DNA from: Haliotis asinina
Lineage: Eukaryota > Mollusca > Gastropoda > Lepetellida > Haliotidae
Length of the DNA stretch: 64,000 bases
Reading direction: 5' to 3'
Assembly: GCF_037392515.1 (NCBI RefSeq)
Contig: NC_090290.1
Span: 744,001-808,000 of the forward strand
The notes beneath the pieces were generated by a model, which was not told where the DNA came from, ran no database searches, and saw only the letters and a list, made by a program, of their open reading frames with translations. Below are positions 34,972 through 46,539 of this stretch, one piece after another. The translations under genes were made by a program, and so were the position numbers. Every line of letters begins with the position of its first letter. The first letter of the stretch is position 1.

Positions 34972-35667
34972 ATGAATGTGTTTACGAATTTCTGTCGGGC
35001 GTCTAAAAAATCATGCAGGTGCCTGTGTCTCTTGGCAAAATCAGGGCATGATCGTCTAAGCATGGATAATATTACTTATTACGCGCCATTTGCGGACAAA
35101 CCTGCTTATTTGAAAGAAACGGGAAGTGCTGACATGAGACATGCTTCAGAATTGCACGAAATTAGAATTCAAATATCGTCATGTCTACCTGACACAGTTA
35201 CAGAAAATTCTCTCCTTGTTGTGGAGACAACAACGTTGCAATGTTCTGATTCAGTCACAGGATATATAAAATCATGTATTGCTTTATACAGACTGAAGCG
35301 ATCGATTTCTTCAGACGATCACTATCTTGTTCTCGGAACACGACAGGACAGCAGTAAATCTCCAGATCTCAAAAGGTGTTTATTTTTTTGTTCTAAACAG
35401 AATACACCCGGAAAGAAGAGCCAATCTCTCGCTGACATTAGCAAAACAGAAGATTTGCGTGTTTACAGATTTGTTCAAAGAGATCGGACGAACGTTTTAG
35501 AGCAGACGATAATGGAATCTGATGCAGCAGACGTCAAAAGTTGTTTTCGTCTTGACTGTCCCACAACTGACAGTACAAAGAAATACCGCATTCCTCCCAT
35601 GTTCAGGAACACAACGTTTAGCCCCGTGTTTCACAGTTATGAAAGAACAATGGATGTTTTAAACAGG
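34972..35667 (+). CDS. CMPK2: CMPK2 exon 1 (N-terminal region)
   Basis: First of five exons of UMP-CMP kinase 2, the mitochondrial thymidylate-kinase-like enzyme that phosphorylates UMP, CMP and their deoxy forms and helps supply CTP. The exons sum to 1386 bp, 461 residues, close to the vertebrate length. This exon encodes residues 1-232. The first ~28 residues (MNVFTNFCRASKKSCRCLCL then LAKSGH) are basic and lack acidic residues, fitting a mitochondrial import signal. The rest (ISSCLPDTVTENSLLVVETT, VYRFVQRDR) is the poorly conserved N-terminal domain. The exon ends AACAGG|GTAAGT in phase 0. It is divergent to viperin, 1.2 kb away, as in vertebrate genomes. Identity is certain from the later exons; this exon is assigned by frame, length and splice phase. 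Confidence 0.88.
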
Positions 35668-37159
35668 GTAAGTATAATAAGACATGCATTGAAGAGATTA
35701 AAGGTTCTGTATTTGGACCACCAGTTTTTTTCAATGACAATGCATAGATAGAGATGACTGAATACTGAGAGGAGCACATAACAGTCTAACATCACGGAGC
35801 ATTGTTTTTGTAATAAAGTTTCATTAATTGTCAAATTCTCTCAAGACCCTTAGATCTTACAACTGGTCTTCAGCAAACCCATGCTTGTCATTTAAGATAG
35901 TTTCCTTCAAGTAAATATGGAAATCAGTTGGACTAACTTCAAAATTACATTGTTGCACCTACCCTCCACTATGTTTTTCATGAGTGAAAAATGCAGGTAC
36001 ACTTACTGATAACCTCTGCTTGTAAAGTAGAAGAATCCAATGATTATACATCGCTCACATAAAAAACTTGTTTCTGAATTTCACATCTAGTTATTTTCAA
36101 AATCAGTCAAATGAAGGTTTCAAAATATGTTAATTTCAATTGTAGAAACATACTTCCAATTTATCAGAATTTTGTTGTTTAAGTATAACACTTGTATAAA
36201 GTAAACTAACAATTAAATAATCTGAGGAATATTCGTGAACAGCTATGCACTCAACAGCATAAAGTTATCTACAATGTGTCCATAACTTTCATATTGATAA
36301 CTACAGAAAGTCTGTAGAGATATGTAAAACATATAGAACTAAGTACACACTAATTCATCTACTCAAACATGATAGTATACTGAAATACGACTGACACTGC
36401 CTACCAAATCATTTTAACAGTTTACTGGAGTTATTAGAAATCATAATCCATACCAGTGTCATAACATTAAGTATACAATGTACTTAAAGCATTGCATATC
36501 TGGTGGATTTATTTACACATTGTTCTACAGATATACAATCAAAATAATAATTAGATTGTTAACCGAAACACCCTAACCTCCTGTAAATTGAAATAAGAAG
36601 GACATCTAAATTAGCTGCAGTAAGTACGTTGCTAATGACTCTCATACATAGTTGAGAAGACAGGAATTTGTCTCACGATTGCCAAGCAGCTATATTTTCC
36701 CTGCTGCCTTGCTCCTTCTGAAATGCTAAAGCCCAAAATGAAAAAAGTGTAGTCTGAGTCTCCCCTTTCTTATTGGGTCTCTCTTTCAACATAGAAGTCA
36801 TTGTTTGTTTCTAACAAAATTATATATACTCTTCGACACAAAGAAGGGAAGGCACAAGTGTTCCTTCATATATTTCCAAAATTTCTCCCACAGTCCAATA
36901 CATACCTTGTGAAGAAAGAACAATGGAACACTTGTACATTCATGTGTTCCCTTATTTGTTACCATGAGTATATACTGAGCATTAGTATAAAATAGCAGCA
37001 GTTACCAGAGAAGAGAAATGTTGATATACTTAAGTGCTAGACAACAAAGAACACATTTACATGACTAAGTTACCTTTAAGGATTAGTAGAAAGTGATTGG
37101 GTTAGTTTAAAAGTTGTTACCATATATACTTGGCTAAATTATCTACCAAAGTTGAAAGT
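35668..37159. other. CMPK2 intron 1, first part
   Basis: AT-rich, with no coding evidence and no recognised repeat before the SINE at 37160. Confidence 0.6.
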
Positions 37160-37337
37160 ATAGTAGCCTTATAGTTAAAGCATTTACTCATCACAGTGAA
37201 GTCTCAGCTTCGATTGCCCACATGGGTACAATGTGTTAAGAACATTCCTGTTGTCACCACTGTCATATTGCTGAAATAGTGCTGATATTGCTGAAATAAA
37301 AGCTGTGTAAAAGCATAATCACTCACACTCACTCAGT
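37160..37337 (+). repeat. tRNA-headed SINE in CMPK2 intron 1
   Basis: AGTAGCCTTATAGTTAAAGC, AGCTTCGATTGCCCACATGG, GTACAATGTG, and a duplicated tail phrase GATATTGCTGAAATA. Confidence 0.8.
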
Positions 37338-38023
37338 TTGAGCAAAACAAGTCACAGTACCCTGCAATGCAGCTCAGGACATGCCTTTTGTTGTCTTTGG
37401 AGTAAGTAGCAGGGCGTGGAATCACCAGGTCGGATCACAAGGTCTGTGGTTTGAATCCCAGCATGGGGCTTGGAAATCATAATGCAAGTTATAACAACAA
37501 AAACATGGCGTAAAAATGTTGTTTTCTGGCATTTCTAGAATTTCTGTTCTTTGAATGGCCTTTAGAGTTGATAAGGGGAAATGTCAGTCAGTGTGCTATG
37601 AGAACAACTTTTACCAACATTTCCACTGGTATTTTCTATGAGTTTGAGACTGAATCCCATGTTTAAGTGTTGACACCAGGGAAGCCATGTGCATTGATGC
37701 ATCAATACTTTTTGTAGATGATAAAATTATCAATAAATTCAAAACTGTATTGATATTTTAAGATATCATTTTAGATGTGTTTATGTATCGTTTACATTTT
37801 TGCAATTGTGTCATGGTTCTTTTTTTTGTTATCAGAGTTATAAATGATTAATTTTCATGCACAGAGATGGGAATTTATGACTTTTTAATGTCAGAGAATA
37901 AAAAAAATATTGATCTTTTCATGGACTGTTATAAAATATGAAATATTAATATTGAAAATGTAACTAAATTTATCATGACAAGGATGATACAGCCCTAGTT
38001 GACACATGATCATGTGTTGCCAG

Positions 38024-38156
38024 GTGTCTGACATGCCAGAAGTCCAGGAGTTATTAGCAGTTGGAAGAAAGGAACTACCTGGGAACTTCAGCATTGAATC
38101 ACTTCAGTCTCAGCTGAAGCATCCTTTTGTTGTGGTGGAAGGAATGGATGCAGCAG
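38024..38156 (+). CDS. CMPK2: CMPK2 exon 2 (P-loop, first half)
   Basis: 133 bp after acceptor GTGTTGCCAG; it ends GCAGCAG|GTACTT. It encodes residues 233-277 and ends HPFVVVEGMDAAG, the first half of the nucleotide-binding P-loop. The glycine codon is split by the intron and completed by exon 3 to give EGMDAAGKTT. Confidence 0.96.
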
Positions 38157-38224
38157 GTACTTCAAGAACTGTCTGGTCCTCCTTTGTGTGTCCAGCCAGT
38201 GAAGTCCCAGTTTAGAATTACATG

Positions 38225-38415
38225 TACTCTTCCCTAACCTGACCTTCAAAGTTACTGGTTAGAATCTTCGGCTAACCGCTTGTCGTATGAGGCAACTAAC
38301 AGGTGGTCAGTCATGCTGACTTGGTTGACTCTTGTCATCATATCCCAGTTGTGAAGATTGACGTTCATACTGTTGATCACATGATTTATCTGGTACAGAC
38401 ATATAGCCAAAAAGA
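38225..38415 (+). repeat. Second dispersed repeat family, partial
   Basis: CGTATGAGGCAACTAACAGG, GCTGACTTGGTTGACTC, TTGATCACATGATTTATCTG. It lies in CMPK2 intron 2. Confidence 0.65.
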
Positions 38416-38701
38416 TTTGTTGTAATTCCTATTCTTAGGTTTTGGGGTTATTTTGGTGCTTTTTTTATTTGGTTAAATGAGAAAATATTTTTAAACCTTT
38501 CATTTATGATCATTAACAGTTTTGATATATATGTATTTTTTTCAATACATGTTCTAAGTGCAACCTGTTACTGAAGGTAACCTGCACCAGCCATTTCTAA
38601 CATACACTAGTGCAATTGGTAAAACTGCACCTTGAAATGTAACTTTGCATGGCATTGTAAGCATGAAACAACCAGCTGATTTAACTGTTCTTGCATTCAA
38701 G

Positions 38702-38903
38702 GAAAGACAACTTTGACAGAAACTCTGGAACGCAAGATGCAAGCAGTGAGATACCACACTCCACCCCCATGTATTCAACATCTAAGGAAATTCTTTGATG
38801 CCATGCCGGAAATTGTCCGCAGGGCTTACTACTCACTGGGAAACTATGTCGTGGCCATTCAGATTGCCAAGGAATGTCAACAAAAAGCTGTTGTCATGGA
38901 CAG
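38702..38903 (+). CDS. CMPK2: CMPK2 exon 3 (P-loop, second half, and core)
   Basis: 202 bp, acceptor TTGCATTCAAG, donor GGACAG|GTAACA. Residues 277-344: GKTTLTETLERKMQAVRY completes the P-loop and helix 1. PPPCIQHLRKFFDAMPEIVR and RAYYSLGNYVVAIQIAKE follow the vertebrate CMPK2 pattern closely, and VVMDR opens the DR(F/Y) substrate motif finished in exon 4. Confidence 0.97.
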
Positions 38904-39067
38904 GTAACATGCTCAGAAGATAAACCTGCATCATTTCTATGTTTATGGCATATCAAGTTGCTGGAAAATTCAAGTTGATCTGCACTTTTCCGTGATTGCT
39001 GGACTAATCTGGAAAACCAAGAACTAAAGTTATTTAAATAATCTAGAAGTGGTTTTGGGGTATTTTA

Positions 39068-39175
39068 GAGATCACTCAGGTATGGTTCCCAATATGGTAC
39101 AGTGTGTGAAGCCAAATTTTGGTGACCCCCAGCTGTGATATTGCTGGATTGTTGCTGTGTAAAACCATACTAACT
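39068..39175 (+). repeat. SINE tail fragment
   Basis: GGTACAGTGTGTGAAGCC, GTGATATTGCTGGATTGTTG, GTGTAAAACC. The head is lost. Confidence 0.65.
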
Positions 39176-39418
39176 TAAAGGCACAGTATCAAGTTTCGAC
39201 TGTTTGTAATCTGTTCACCTCAAAGTTTCAGTAATCAATTTCAGGAAAGTTTTTAGGGAGTAGTCTTTTATTGCATCAATAGAAAGTTTAAGTGAGTGCA
39301 TTTGCTCCTATATTTTAATATTGGCCAAAATATTGTTGAAAATGTGTGAAATTGTGCCTTTAATCACTGTTCTATTAAGTACTTTCAGTCTGATGCACTG
39401 GAAATTCTTCTGCCTCAG

Positions 39419-39646
39419 ATTCTGGCACAGCACTGCTGCCTATGGTATTGCCAATGAGACGTCCTTGAGTGATCTGCCTCCTTTAGGTCATGTGACCTAC
39501 AACTGGCCATGTGACCTACTTCGGCCAAGTGTGGTTTTGTTCTTGAATGTGACAGAGGAAGTTCGCAAACAGAGGATGAACTTTCGAGATGAAGCAATGA
39601 CATACGAAGAAAAAATTCTTGACACTGATGCCTTGTTCAGACAGAG
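39419..39646 (+). CDS. CMPK2: CMPK2 exon 4 (DRF motif and LID region)
   Basis: 228 bp, acceptor TTCTGCCTCAG, donor CAGAG|GTTAGG. Residues 344-420: (DR)FWHSTAAYGIANE, then YNWPCDLLRPSVVLFLNVTE (the strand with the WPxDLLxP signature), and VRKQRMNFRDEAMTYEEKI, the arginine-bearing LID-like segment. The phase-2 ends fit both neighbours. Confidence 0.96.
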
Positions 39647-39784
39647 GTTAGGAAAGCAAAATGTTTTTCTTTGTTTTCTACATATGTTAGATCATTTTAG
39701 GAGACTAGTTTCAGTAGCATTCACAACCAAAAGGGCATTCATAGATCTGTTTTTTTCTTTGGAAGTTTCTGGAGGAAATGAAAA

Positions 39785-39897
39785 GTGGTTCAATTCCCCA
39801 CAATGGTTACAAAGTGTGGACCCCATTTCTGGTGTCCTCTGCCATGATATTGCTGTAATATTGCTAAAAGCGGTGTGAAACTAAACCCACTTACTCT
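39785..39897 (+). repeat. SINE fragment in CMPK2 intron 4
   Basis: TGGTTCAATTCCCCACAATG, CCCATTTCTGGTGTCC, GATATTGCTGTAATATTGCT, AAAAGCGGTGTGAAAC. Confidence 0.75.
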
Positions 39898-40132
39898 TAC
39901 AAAATCAGACAGCCCATGTGTATTGTTTTACTTCAGAAGACCTGCGTTCGATTCTCCCCATAAAAACATATACACTTACTTGCTTACTCAATTAGACTGC
40001 ATGATATTTTATATTTTTGAATCTGTCTCATCCTGACAGTCCTCTTGATACTTTTTTTTGTAGATTTTTTATCACAGAACCAAGGTTTCAGAATGAAATG
40101 GTGTTTAAGATAATATCTTTTTCTGCATGCAG

Positions 40133-40259
40133 ATTATGTGAAGCTTACAAGAGAATGAGTGATCCAGCGTGCACCGAGGTTGACGCATCTGGATCTCGAG
40201 AGATTGTCGCAGACCTTGCATTGTCTGCACTGAAACAACATGGGGTCATATTGACCTAA
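40133..40259 (+). CDS. CMPK2: CMPK2 exon 5 (C-terminus)
   Basis: 127 bp after acceptor TTCTGCATGCAG, ending at TAA. Residues 420-461: LCEAYKRMSDPACTEVDASG then SREIVADLALSAL, which parallels the YQRMxNPxCxxVDASxSRE ending of vertebrate CMPK2. The gene is complete from ATG to stop with consistent phases at all four introns. I see no poly(A) signal close to the stop; one possible AATAAA lies near 41424. Confidence 0.96.
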
Positions 40260-41912
40260 TTCCAAGGTCATCTTCTGGATACACGTTATCCCTCTGTGAA
40301 GAAGGCTGGCATTGACTTCCAGGAATGTGATCAAAGAAAGCCTTTCAACCTGGTCAAGAGGGAATCTTGTTTGTCATAAGGAGCAAACCTGGGGCTTACT
40401 GGAACAGTTGGTCACTCATCAGTGGAGTTTCATTATTAGATTATTCTAGCAGTAAATTATTATTGAATCCTTTTTAAATCATAACCCATGCTGTGCCAGT
40501 ACCTGTCAACATGAGAATACCACAACCCCACAAAATAAGGTCACGTCAGGTCATGTCTGGTTAAGCAATCAGTGTTTCAGACAGTATGAGACAGAGAACT
40601 ATTAAGAGAAGTCTGTCTCACAATCTCTGAACCACATTACTTTCCCAGCTAAGCAGCCATTTCTGCAATCCAAAAGATTAAACTAGTGTATTTTTTCTTC
40701 AAGTTCAGTTTCTGAATCTACCACTCCTTCACATCCTCAATATCTCCAGGGCATATGTCTTGATGAATCTCTCCTATACCCTGGATGCATTGAAGTCCAA
40801 TGAAGTTTTTACCTCCCTTGGGTGGCTTTTCAACCAATCAGGTGTCTACGCTGGGAAGTTGAACATAGCAATCACAACTCACTTTTTAAATTATCTAGCA
40901 GATTACACTTGGCAGCACAAGCCATGCAGAGGTTCTCTGAAAGACGTAGAAGGGGTCCTTATGTATATGTTTTTAAAGTTTCGGACCTGTACATTTGTCT
41001 GTATCATTTCCCCCAAATTTGAGTCGCACCATGAACAAACCATTACAGCTGCAATCGCTATCTTTGTTGACACTTGCAAGCTCGGTTGTAATGGTGGCCA
41101 GCAAAGGCAGGTAATAAAATTATCAGGTTGACCTGTAGATGCATCCACGATATAGTGGAGACATATCAGAACGTATACCCTGGAGACATCGAGGATGCCT
41201 CCTTCGAGCTCCTTTTCAATTTAAATGTAATTTCTTGTTCCTTTCAAAAATATATGTATTCAGAAGCTATTTGTTTGTCTACTTTGAGAGCAGCATAGCT
41301 AATTTCTATGTCCAGAAACCAAATATGTAAGGCAGTTCCAAATGAAAATTATCAGAGCCAATACATTCAGAGGGAACTAATACAAATATAGAGGGTACAT
41401 CAACCCATGGCCACTCGCGACTAAATAAACTTATAATGCACAAGTGATTGTAATATGTTGTTGCTTCAGATATCTTGTTAAACATGCAGTATGTTATTTC
41501 ATGTTATTTTTCAGGTTAAACAATTATATACATAATAAACCAGTTGCAGTCGTTCAGTGTCCTCATTCAGTAGTTGGGGATGTATATTTATGCAGCTGAT
41601 GTGGACACATTGAGCAATTTTGCACCTTTTTTTATAGTATTGGTTTTCGGATTTAATTTGTTCATGCATACTTTTCACACACAAACAACTCATGATATAG
41701 GATAGTTTTGACTTCTTCTTTTGTATCTTTTTCACAAACACAATTTATCTTGATTTGTCTAAACTGAAAATATAGTTTTCATATTTTTAGAAAGCATATT
41801 TTAGAATAATAATTACCATGTAAGTTGCATTTTTATATGTGACATTATTTTATGAAGTAAATGTTTATGTCAGAACTGCATTATATAACATGGGACAAGT
41901 TTGTATGATATG
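40260..41912. other. CMPK2 3' flank
   Basis: AT-rich, probably 3' UTR then intergenic. The frames here are short and unconvincing; I see no domain. Confidence 0.5.
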
Positions 41913-42080
41913 TAGAGTGTGACCAGAAATTATTGAGAATTTGAGGAATATGTTTAATTGGATTTCTAGTATAAACAACCTTGACCAGTTATCAAGTGTG
42001 TGGTTTCATTCAAGAGAGATAACTCTGTTAATCCTTTTTCATTAGTTTGTTTAGAGTTGTCCCCCTTTGTTTAGTTTCCA

Positions 42081-43511
42081 GTGATCCCTAGTATGGATGA
42101 TTTAGAGAAGAGGAAGTTGATTTTAGAGTATTATGAAAAGGACATCAGATCAGCGTTAGTGATTTCAAGCATCCCTTTGTCCACTGTTTATCCATTCTCT
42201 TCCCACAGAAGTTACTTGTCATATCTTCCTATGTACCTCTGTTCTAATACAGCCATATTTCGCGGTTCTCATAAAATCCCCTAATGGCAAAAAATGGCAG
42301 CAGATTTATCTCCCTCTTTTCTGTCCCATCAGAACAGGTGTTACATTGATTCAACTTAGATTCAACTCGACCAATGCAAGCAATGTGGAGAAACAAAAAT
42401 AACATGACTGAGTTCTGTCTAGAAGAAACATTTGAGTATCGTGCTCGGGAAGAGGTTCTAGTTTTCAAGATGCATCCGGAAATTACCGAGATCTTTCGAA
42501 TGATCACTTTTGAAACAAGGTCGCTGATTGCACTACTGAATCTGATTGTCTTGAACACTCGCACCATGAAAGGGTCGTATTAGAACAGAGGTTACGTAGG
42601 AAGATGTGACAGGTAACCACTGAGGGAAGAGAATGCTGTTTATCATGTTTTGGAAAAATTGCACATAGATATGGCACTGAGCACCAGCTAGGGAGGCGCG
42701 GATAGGCCCAGAACATTGACTGTCAGTGACAGGAGGCGGCTTGGTATTCTTGTTTCTAAAAACAAACAAATGAGTTAAGGAAACTTAAGTCTGGATATGA
42801 CTGATACAGGAACTGTGGCTGTCTGTAAGGTGACAATTAGGACTCAGCTGCATGCAATGGGTTGGCAGAAAAGTCAAGGACTTATATTACCAATCAGTAA
42901 CCTTAACCAAAATAGCAAAGGTTGAACCTGGTGCTGATAGCATATAACTGGGACAATGCGATTTTTTCTCAGCTGAATGTTCTGTGTGGCTGTTTCCTAA
43001 TACACTGAAATTATGGACCAAACAAACGGAAAAAACCTTTGTATCACCCAAAGTACAGTCTGAAATTTAGTGTGTTGGGTGGCATGTCTGTGTTAGGGGC
43101 AATTTCTCTCTGTGTGTTTGAAGGGAATATGAACAGAGAGTGGTACACAGGTATTCTCGAGGGACATTTATTTCCATCTGGCCTCGTATTCTATGAAGAT
43201 TTTTTTTATGTTCCAGCAGAACAATGACCCCAAACCTCGTTCAAAGCATTCACAGACTGGGTTTTGGACCCAAAATATGACATTAATATACTGGCCAAGC
43301 TGTAGCCCTGACCTAAATCCAGTAGAAAATATGAGTCGACTTATGAAGGAAAGTGTCATTTAGAAAAATCTGACAAATATTGTTGAGATGAAAGAGGGTG
43401 TGGTCTGATATTGGGACAGCATGCACCAAGACTTTCGAACTTTTTTTATCAGTAATATGCCCTGCCACTTTGAAGTCTGCATTGCTGCCCATGGCGACTT
43501 GTCAAAATACT
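42081..43511 (+). pseudogene. Tc1/IS630-type transposase remnant
   Basis: Fragments in several frames follow the order of the intact 326-residue enzyme at 3273. MDDLEKRKLILEYYEKD and SSIPLSTVYP (helix-turn-helix) stop where the MITE entered. Later come PLYHPKYSLKFSVLGGMSVL, SLCVFEGNMNREWYTGILEG, a degenerate QQNNDPK (second Asp changed to Asn), SCSPDLNPVENM (Glu), and a C-terminus ending AAHGDLSKY. Multiple stops and shifts show it is long dead. Confidence 0.85.
42193..42635. mobile_element. Mutator-type MITE with 9-bp target duplication
   Basis: A 443-bp element with inverted repeats of about 55 bp (CATTCTCTTCCC...TCATATCTTCCTATGTA...CTCTGTTCTAATA; the complement ends at 42635). It is bounded by the identical 9-mer CTGTTTATC at 42184-42192 and 42636-42644. 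A 9-bp duplication with long inverted repeats is the Mutator/MULE hallmark. No transposase frame is inside. Confidence 0.88.
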
Positions 43512-43684
43512 AACTGTTCCCCTGTCTTTGAATCGGGAGTTATATTTTGCTGATATCCCATTTAATTTGTGAGTAATGAGTTTAAAAAATTAAAAATTTA
43601 CAGTCTTTAAATTCTTAATAATTTCTGTTCATACTATATCTTTGATGCTATTTTCAGGCTTTGATTCTTAGTGTCATATTGTTA

Positions 43685-43830
43685 TTAAGGCGTAGCCTGG
43701 TGGGTAGTGTTTGCTGGTCATTTTCCAAAGGACTAGGTTTAGATCCTGTGACAGTACAATGTATAAAGCCCATGTTCATTTCTGGCGTCCCCAGCTGTAT
43801 TTCCAGTGGCATAAAACCACACTCACTCAG
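43685..43830 (+). repeat. tRNA-headed SINE, diverged
   Basis: GTAGCCTGGTGGGTAGTGTT, CCTGTGACAGTACAATGTAT, CATTTCTGGCGTCCCCAGC, GCATAAAACCACACTCACTC. Confidence 0.75.
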
Positions 43831-43871
43831 TTGGAGTGGTAGGGTAGTCCAGAGTCTTTGGTAATTCGTCA

Positions 43872-44040
43872 TGTTAGTGAGTGAGGGAATGGGTTTAGTT
43901 TTGTACCACTTTTTGCTATATTCCAGCAGTATCTCGGCAGGGGATGCCAGAAATGGGCTTTACACATAGTGCTCATGTGGGGAATTGAACGCAGATCTTC
44001 GGGACAAGTGAAAGCTTTAACCACGAATATACAAGGCCAG
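43872..44040 (-). repeat. tRNA-headed SINE, reverse
   Basis: GTTTAGTTTTGTACCAC, GCCAGAAATGGGCTTTACAC, GTGGGGAATTGAACGCAGAT, GCTTTAACCACGAATA. It is inverted relative to the copy directly to its left. Confidence 0.8.
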
Positions 44041-44177
44041 CGAGGAAGCCATTTTGAAATTCTCCAACCAGGTTGTTTCAGTATTGCTGGTGTCTAGCAT
44101 CATTATTTCATTGCTTGTTATTTTACATTGCAACAACACCATGTGACTACCACCTCCTATCCAAATAATTTACTTTG

Positions 44178-44390
44178 TTTATTTGTTTGTTGTTAAAACA
44201 CTGCACTCAACAATATTCCAGCTGTATGACGGTTGTCAGTAGATTATCCAGCCTGGATCAGACAGTCCAGTGATGAGCATCAATGTAAGCAATAGAATGT
44301 GTCAACCAAGCGAGTCTGACTTCCTGTTAGTGCCCTCTTAGCATGGATTGCTATTCTAATCTGGATGGTCACAGGTTTGGTGATAGATCA
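44178..44390 (-). repeat. Second dispersed repeat family, reverse
   Basis: CAACAATATTCCAGCTGTAT, GGATCAGACAGTCCAGTGAT, GCGAGTCTGAC, CTTAGCATGGATTGCT. Confidence 0.75.
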
Positions 44391-44934
44391 TATAGTTTTA
44401 AGCCTAAACAGCAAGTTGACACATCATCAAACATGTGAGCTCCCATAGCAGTGATAGTTGAGATACTGTCTCTTCAAATACAGAAGTCCATCAGTGGGTC
44501 CACAACACTATGTTTGGCATCTACATATAAAACTACATTCAAGTATTGCAGACACCAGGTCAGACAGCGGTGAGGTGAATTGTTGTGAATTGCTGCTGTG
44601 CGAGGTGTCCTCTTACAACTAGACTTTATCATATACATGCATAATACTGACTATGAGGCAAACCTGTGTGGTACTATGGTATGTCTGTGGTTAGCCTATC
44701 TCCTTCATAATGGGAATTCCCAGGCCGACTGGCCTTAGGTAGAAGTACACGCAGCTGACCAGCACATGGCTGTGCAGATGGCCAAAATAATACTCGTCAA
44801 GCTGATACTGTATCTTTACAGCACTATGGAGATTTAGATATACAACTTTAAGTTGATATATAAACATGTCTATACTTCCTGTTCAGTCCCATCCTATGAA
44901 AGTACTTATGATACTTTTCACCCCTTGCACTGTT

Positions 44935-45130
44935 AGAGTGAGTGAGTTTAGATTTACAACCCACTCAGATATATCCCAGCTATGTGACAGCGATCAGTAA
45001 ATAATTGAGTCTGGACCAGACAATCCAGTGATCAACAACATGAACATCGATCTCCACAGACATGACATGTAGTCAGCAAGTCTGAACACCCGATCCGTAA
45101 ATTTCTTATCACAACAGGCATTGGTTACTG
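44935..45130 (-). repeat. Second dispersed repeat family, reverse
   Basis: GAGTGAGTTTAGATTTACAA, GAGTCTGGACCAGACAATCC, CATCGATCTCCACAG, CAGGCATTGGTTAC. Confidence 0.75.
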
Positions 45131-45679
45131 AAGATGAGGATCATCATGGTCTGATGTAGCTAGAATTTGACAGAGATGCAATGAGTAAATCTAGACAAAA
45201 TTCACTGTATTCAGTACAGGTGAAGATCCAGGTTAGAATTCAGATTGCCCTGTTAGATATTATGTTTACTGGTCACTGTGCTAAGGGAAGTTTCATGTCT
45301 CTTTGTAAATGTTGATTGTTATCATTTTATGTCACTTGTTGTCACACAAATAAATATGATCAAAGGTGTTTATGTTGCTTTTGCTTAACAAACTGACAGC
45401 TTTCATGAAAGGTTTTTGTCAACACCACACCCAAACCAACATAACCTTTCTGGGCTTCATTTTCAGTGTTAGGTTGGTAAACAATGAAGATTTACAGTGA
45501 AAATGTTACCGACTACCAACAAACCACGAGTGGGGTCTCTTCTTGGAAAATGACAATAACCATAATAGGTTTCTCTTTTTTTTAACCAGCTCTCAGGAGT
45601 AGTCCAACTATTATTCTTACGAATCCTTTTTCTTCTGACTACTCGTGGTTTGTTTCCAAAAGACAGTTAAGGGTTCTGT

Positions 45680-45880
45680 TTATCACTGCACACGGCAATA
45701 TTCCAGCTATATGGCAGTCTGTTAATAATCAAGTCAGGATCTTAAACTTCTGTGATCAATAGCATGAGCATCAATTACGCAACTGGGATACGAAGCAAGT
45801 CAACAATCCTGACCACTCCTTACTTTAGTAGCGTTTTACAAGAGCATGGATTGCTGAAGACTGATTTTAACCAGAATATT
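45680..45880 (-). repeat. Second dispersed repeat family, reverse
   Basis: CACGGCAATATTCCAGCTAT, AATCAAGTCAGGATCTTAAA, GCATGAGCATCAATTACGC, CAAGAGCATGGATTGCTGAA. Confidence 0.7.
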
Positions 45881-46244
45881 TACAGGTGTTTATAAACAAG
45901 TCCAAATTAGCTGCAAATCTAAGGTTGACAGTAAACATTTTTGAAGAACTCGTAATTAATATCCTTTGACTACAGTAACCCAGAACTATCCTCAAAGCTC
46001 TCTAATTGATTTGAATAAGAACAAAAAATTGTATATCCATTAAGACAGTCCTCATTCTTTAAGAATGGTGGCTCTCTCTGTTATGTACCCACCGTTTATT
46101 GTGATACATCATCATCCCGTTGTCATGACATCAGTCGTATTTAAAATATGTCTGCCCTTCAATTTCCTGCTTTCCATATGACTGAATCAACATCGCTAGT
46201 ACAAAGCAATATAAAGATCATGCTTTGTTATCTTTCGACATGGA

Positions 46245-46398
46245 GGTGGTAGTGGCCAAGTGGTTAAAGCATTCAATCGTCATGTCATAGAACCCAATTC
46301 TCCCCATAGGTAAAATGTGTGAAGCCCATTTCTGGTGTCTCCTACCCTGATGGTGCTGGAATATTTTCAAAAGCGGAGTAACGCCATACTCACTCACT
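46245..46398 (+). repeat. tRNA-headed SINE
   Basis: GTAGTGGCCAAGTGGTTAAA, CCCATTTCTGGTGTCTCC, GCTGGAATATTTTCAAAAGC, ACGCCATACTCACTCAC. Confidence 0.85.
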
Positions 46399-46539
46399 GT
46401 TCATAAGTTATGGTAAGGTGGGGTGGTGATGATTTTAAGGGGGTGTACATTAATCATATGGGGTCGTTCACATTGTATATGCACACCATAAAACTCATGA
46501 TCACCATAATACCAAAAGTACTGTGTCATAGTATTGACT

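Larger units (their letters stand above)
41915..43634 (+). mobile_element. Decayed Tc1-like element hosting a MITE
   Basis: Ends carry the same core as the element at 3080: GACCAGAAATTATTGAGAAT at the left, and at the right ATTCTTAATAATTTCTGTTC before the flanking TA. The exact outer base at the left is uncertain by about 2 bp. A 443-bp MITE plus a 9-bp duplication is inserted in its coding region. Confidence 0.8.
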
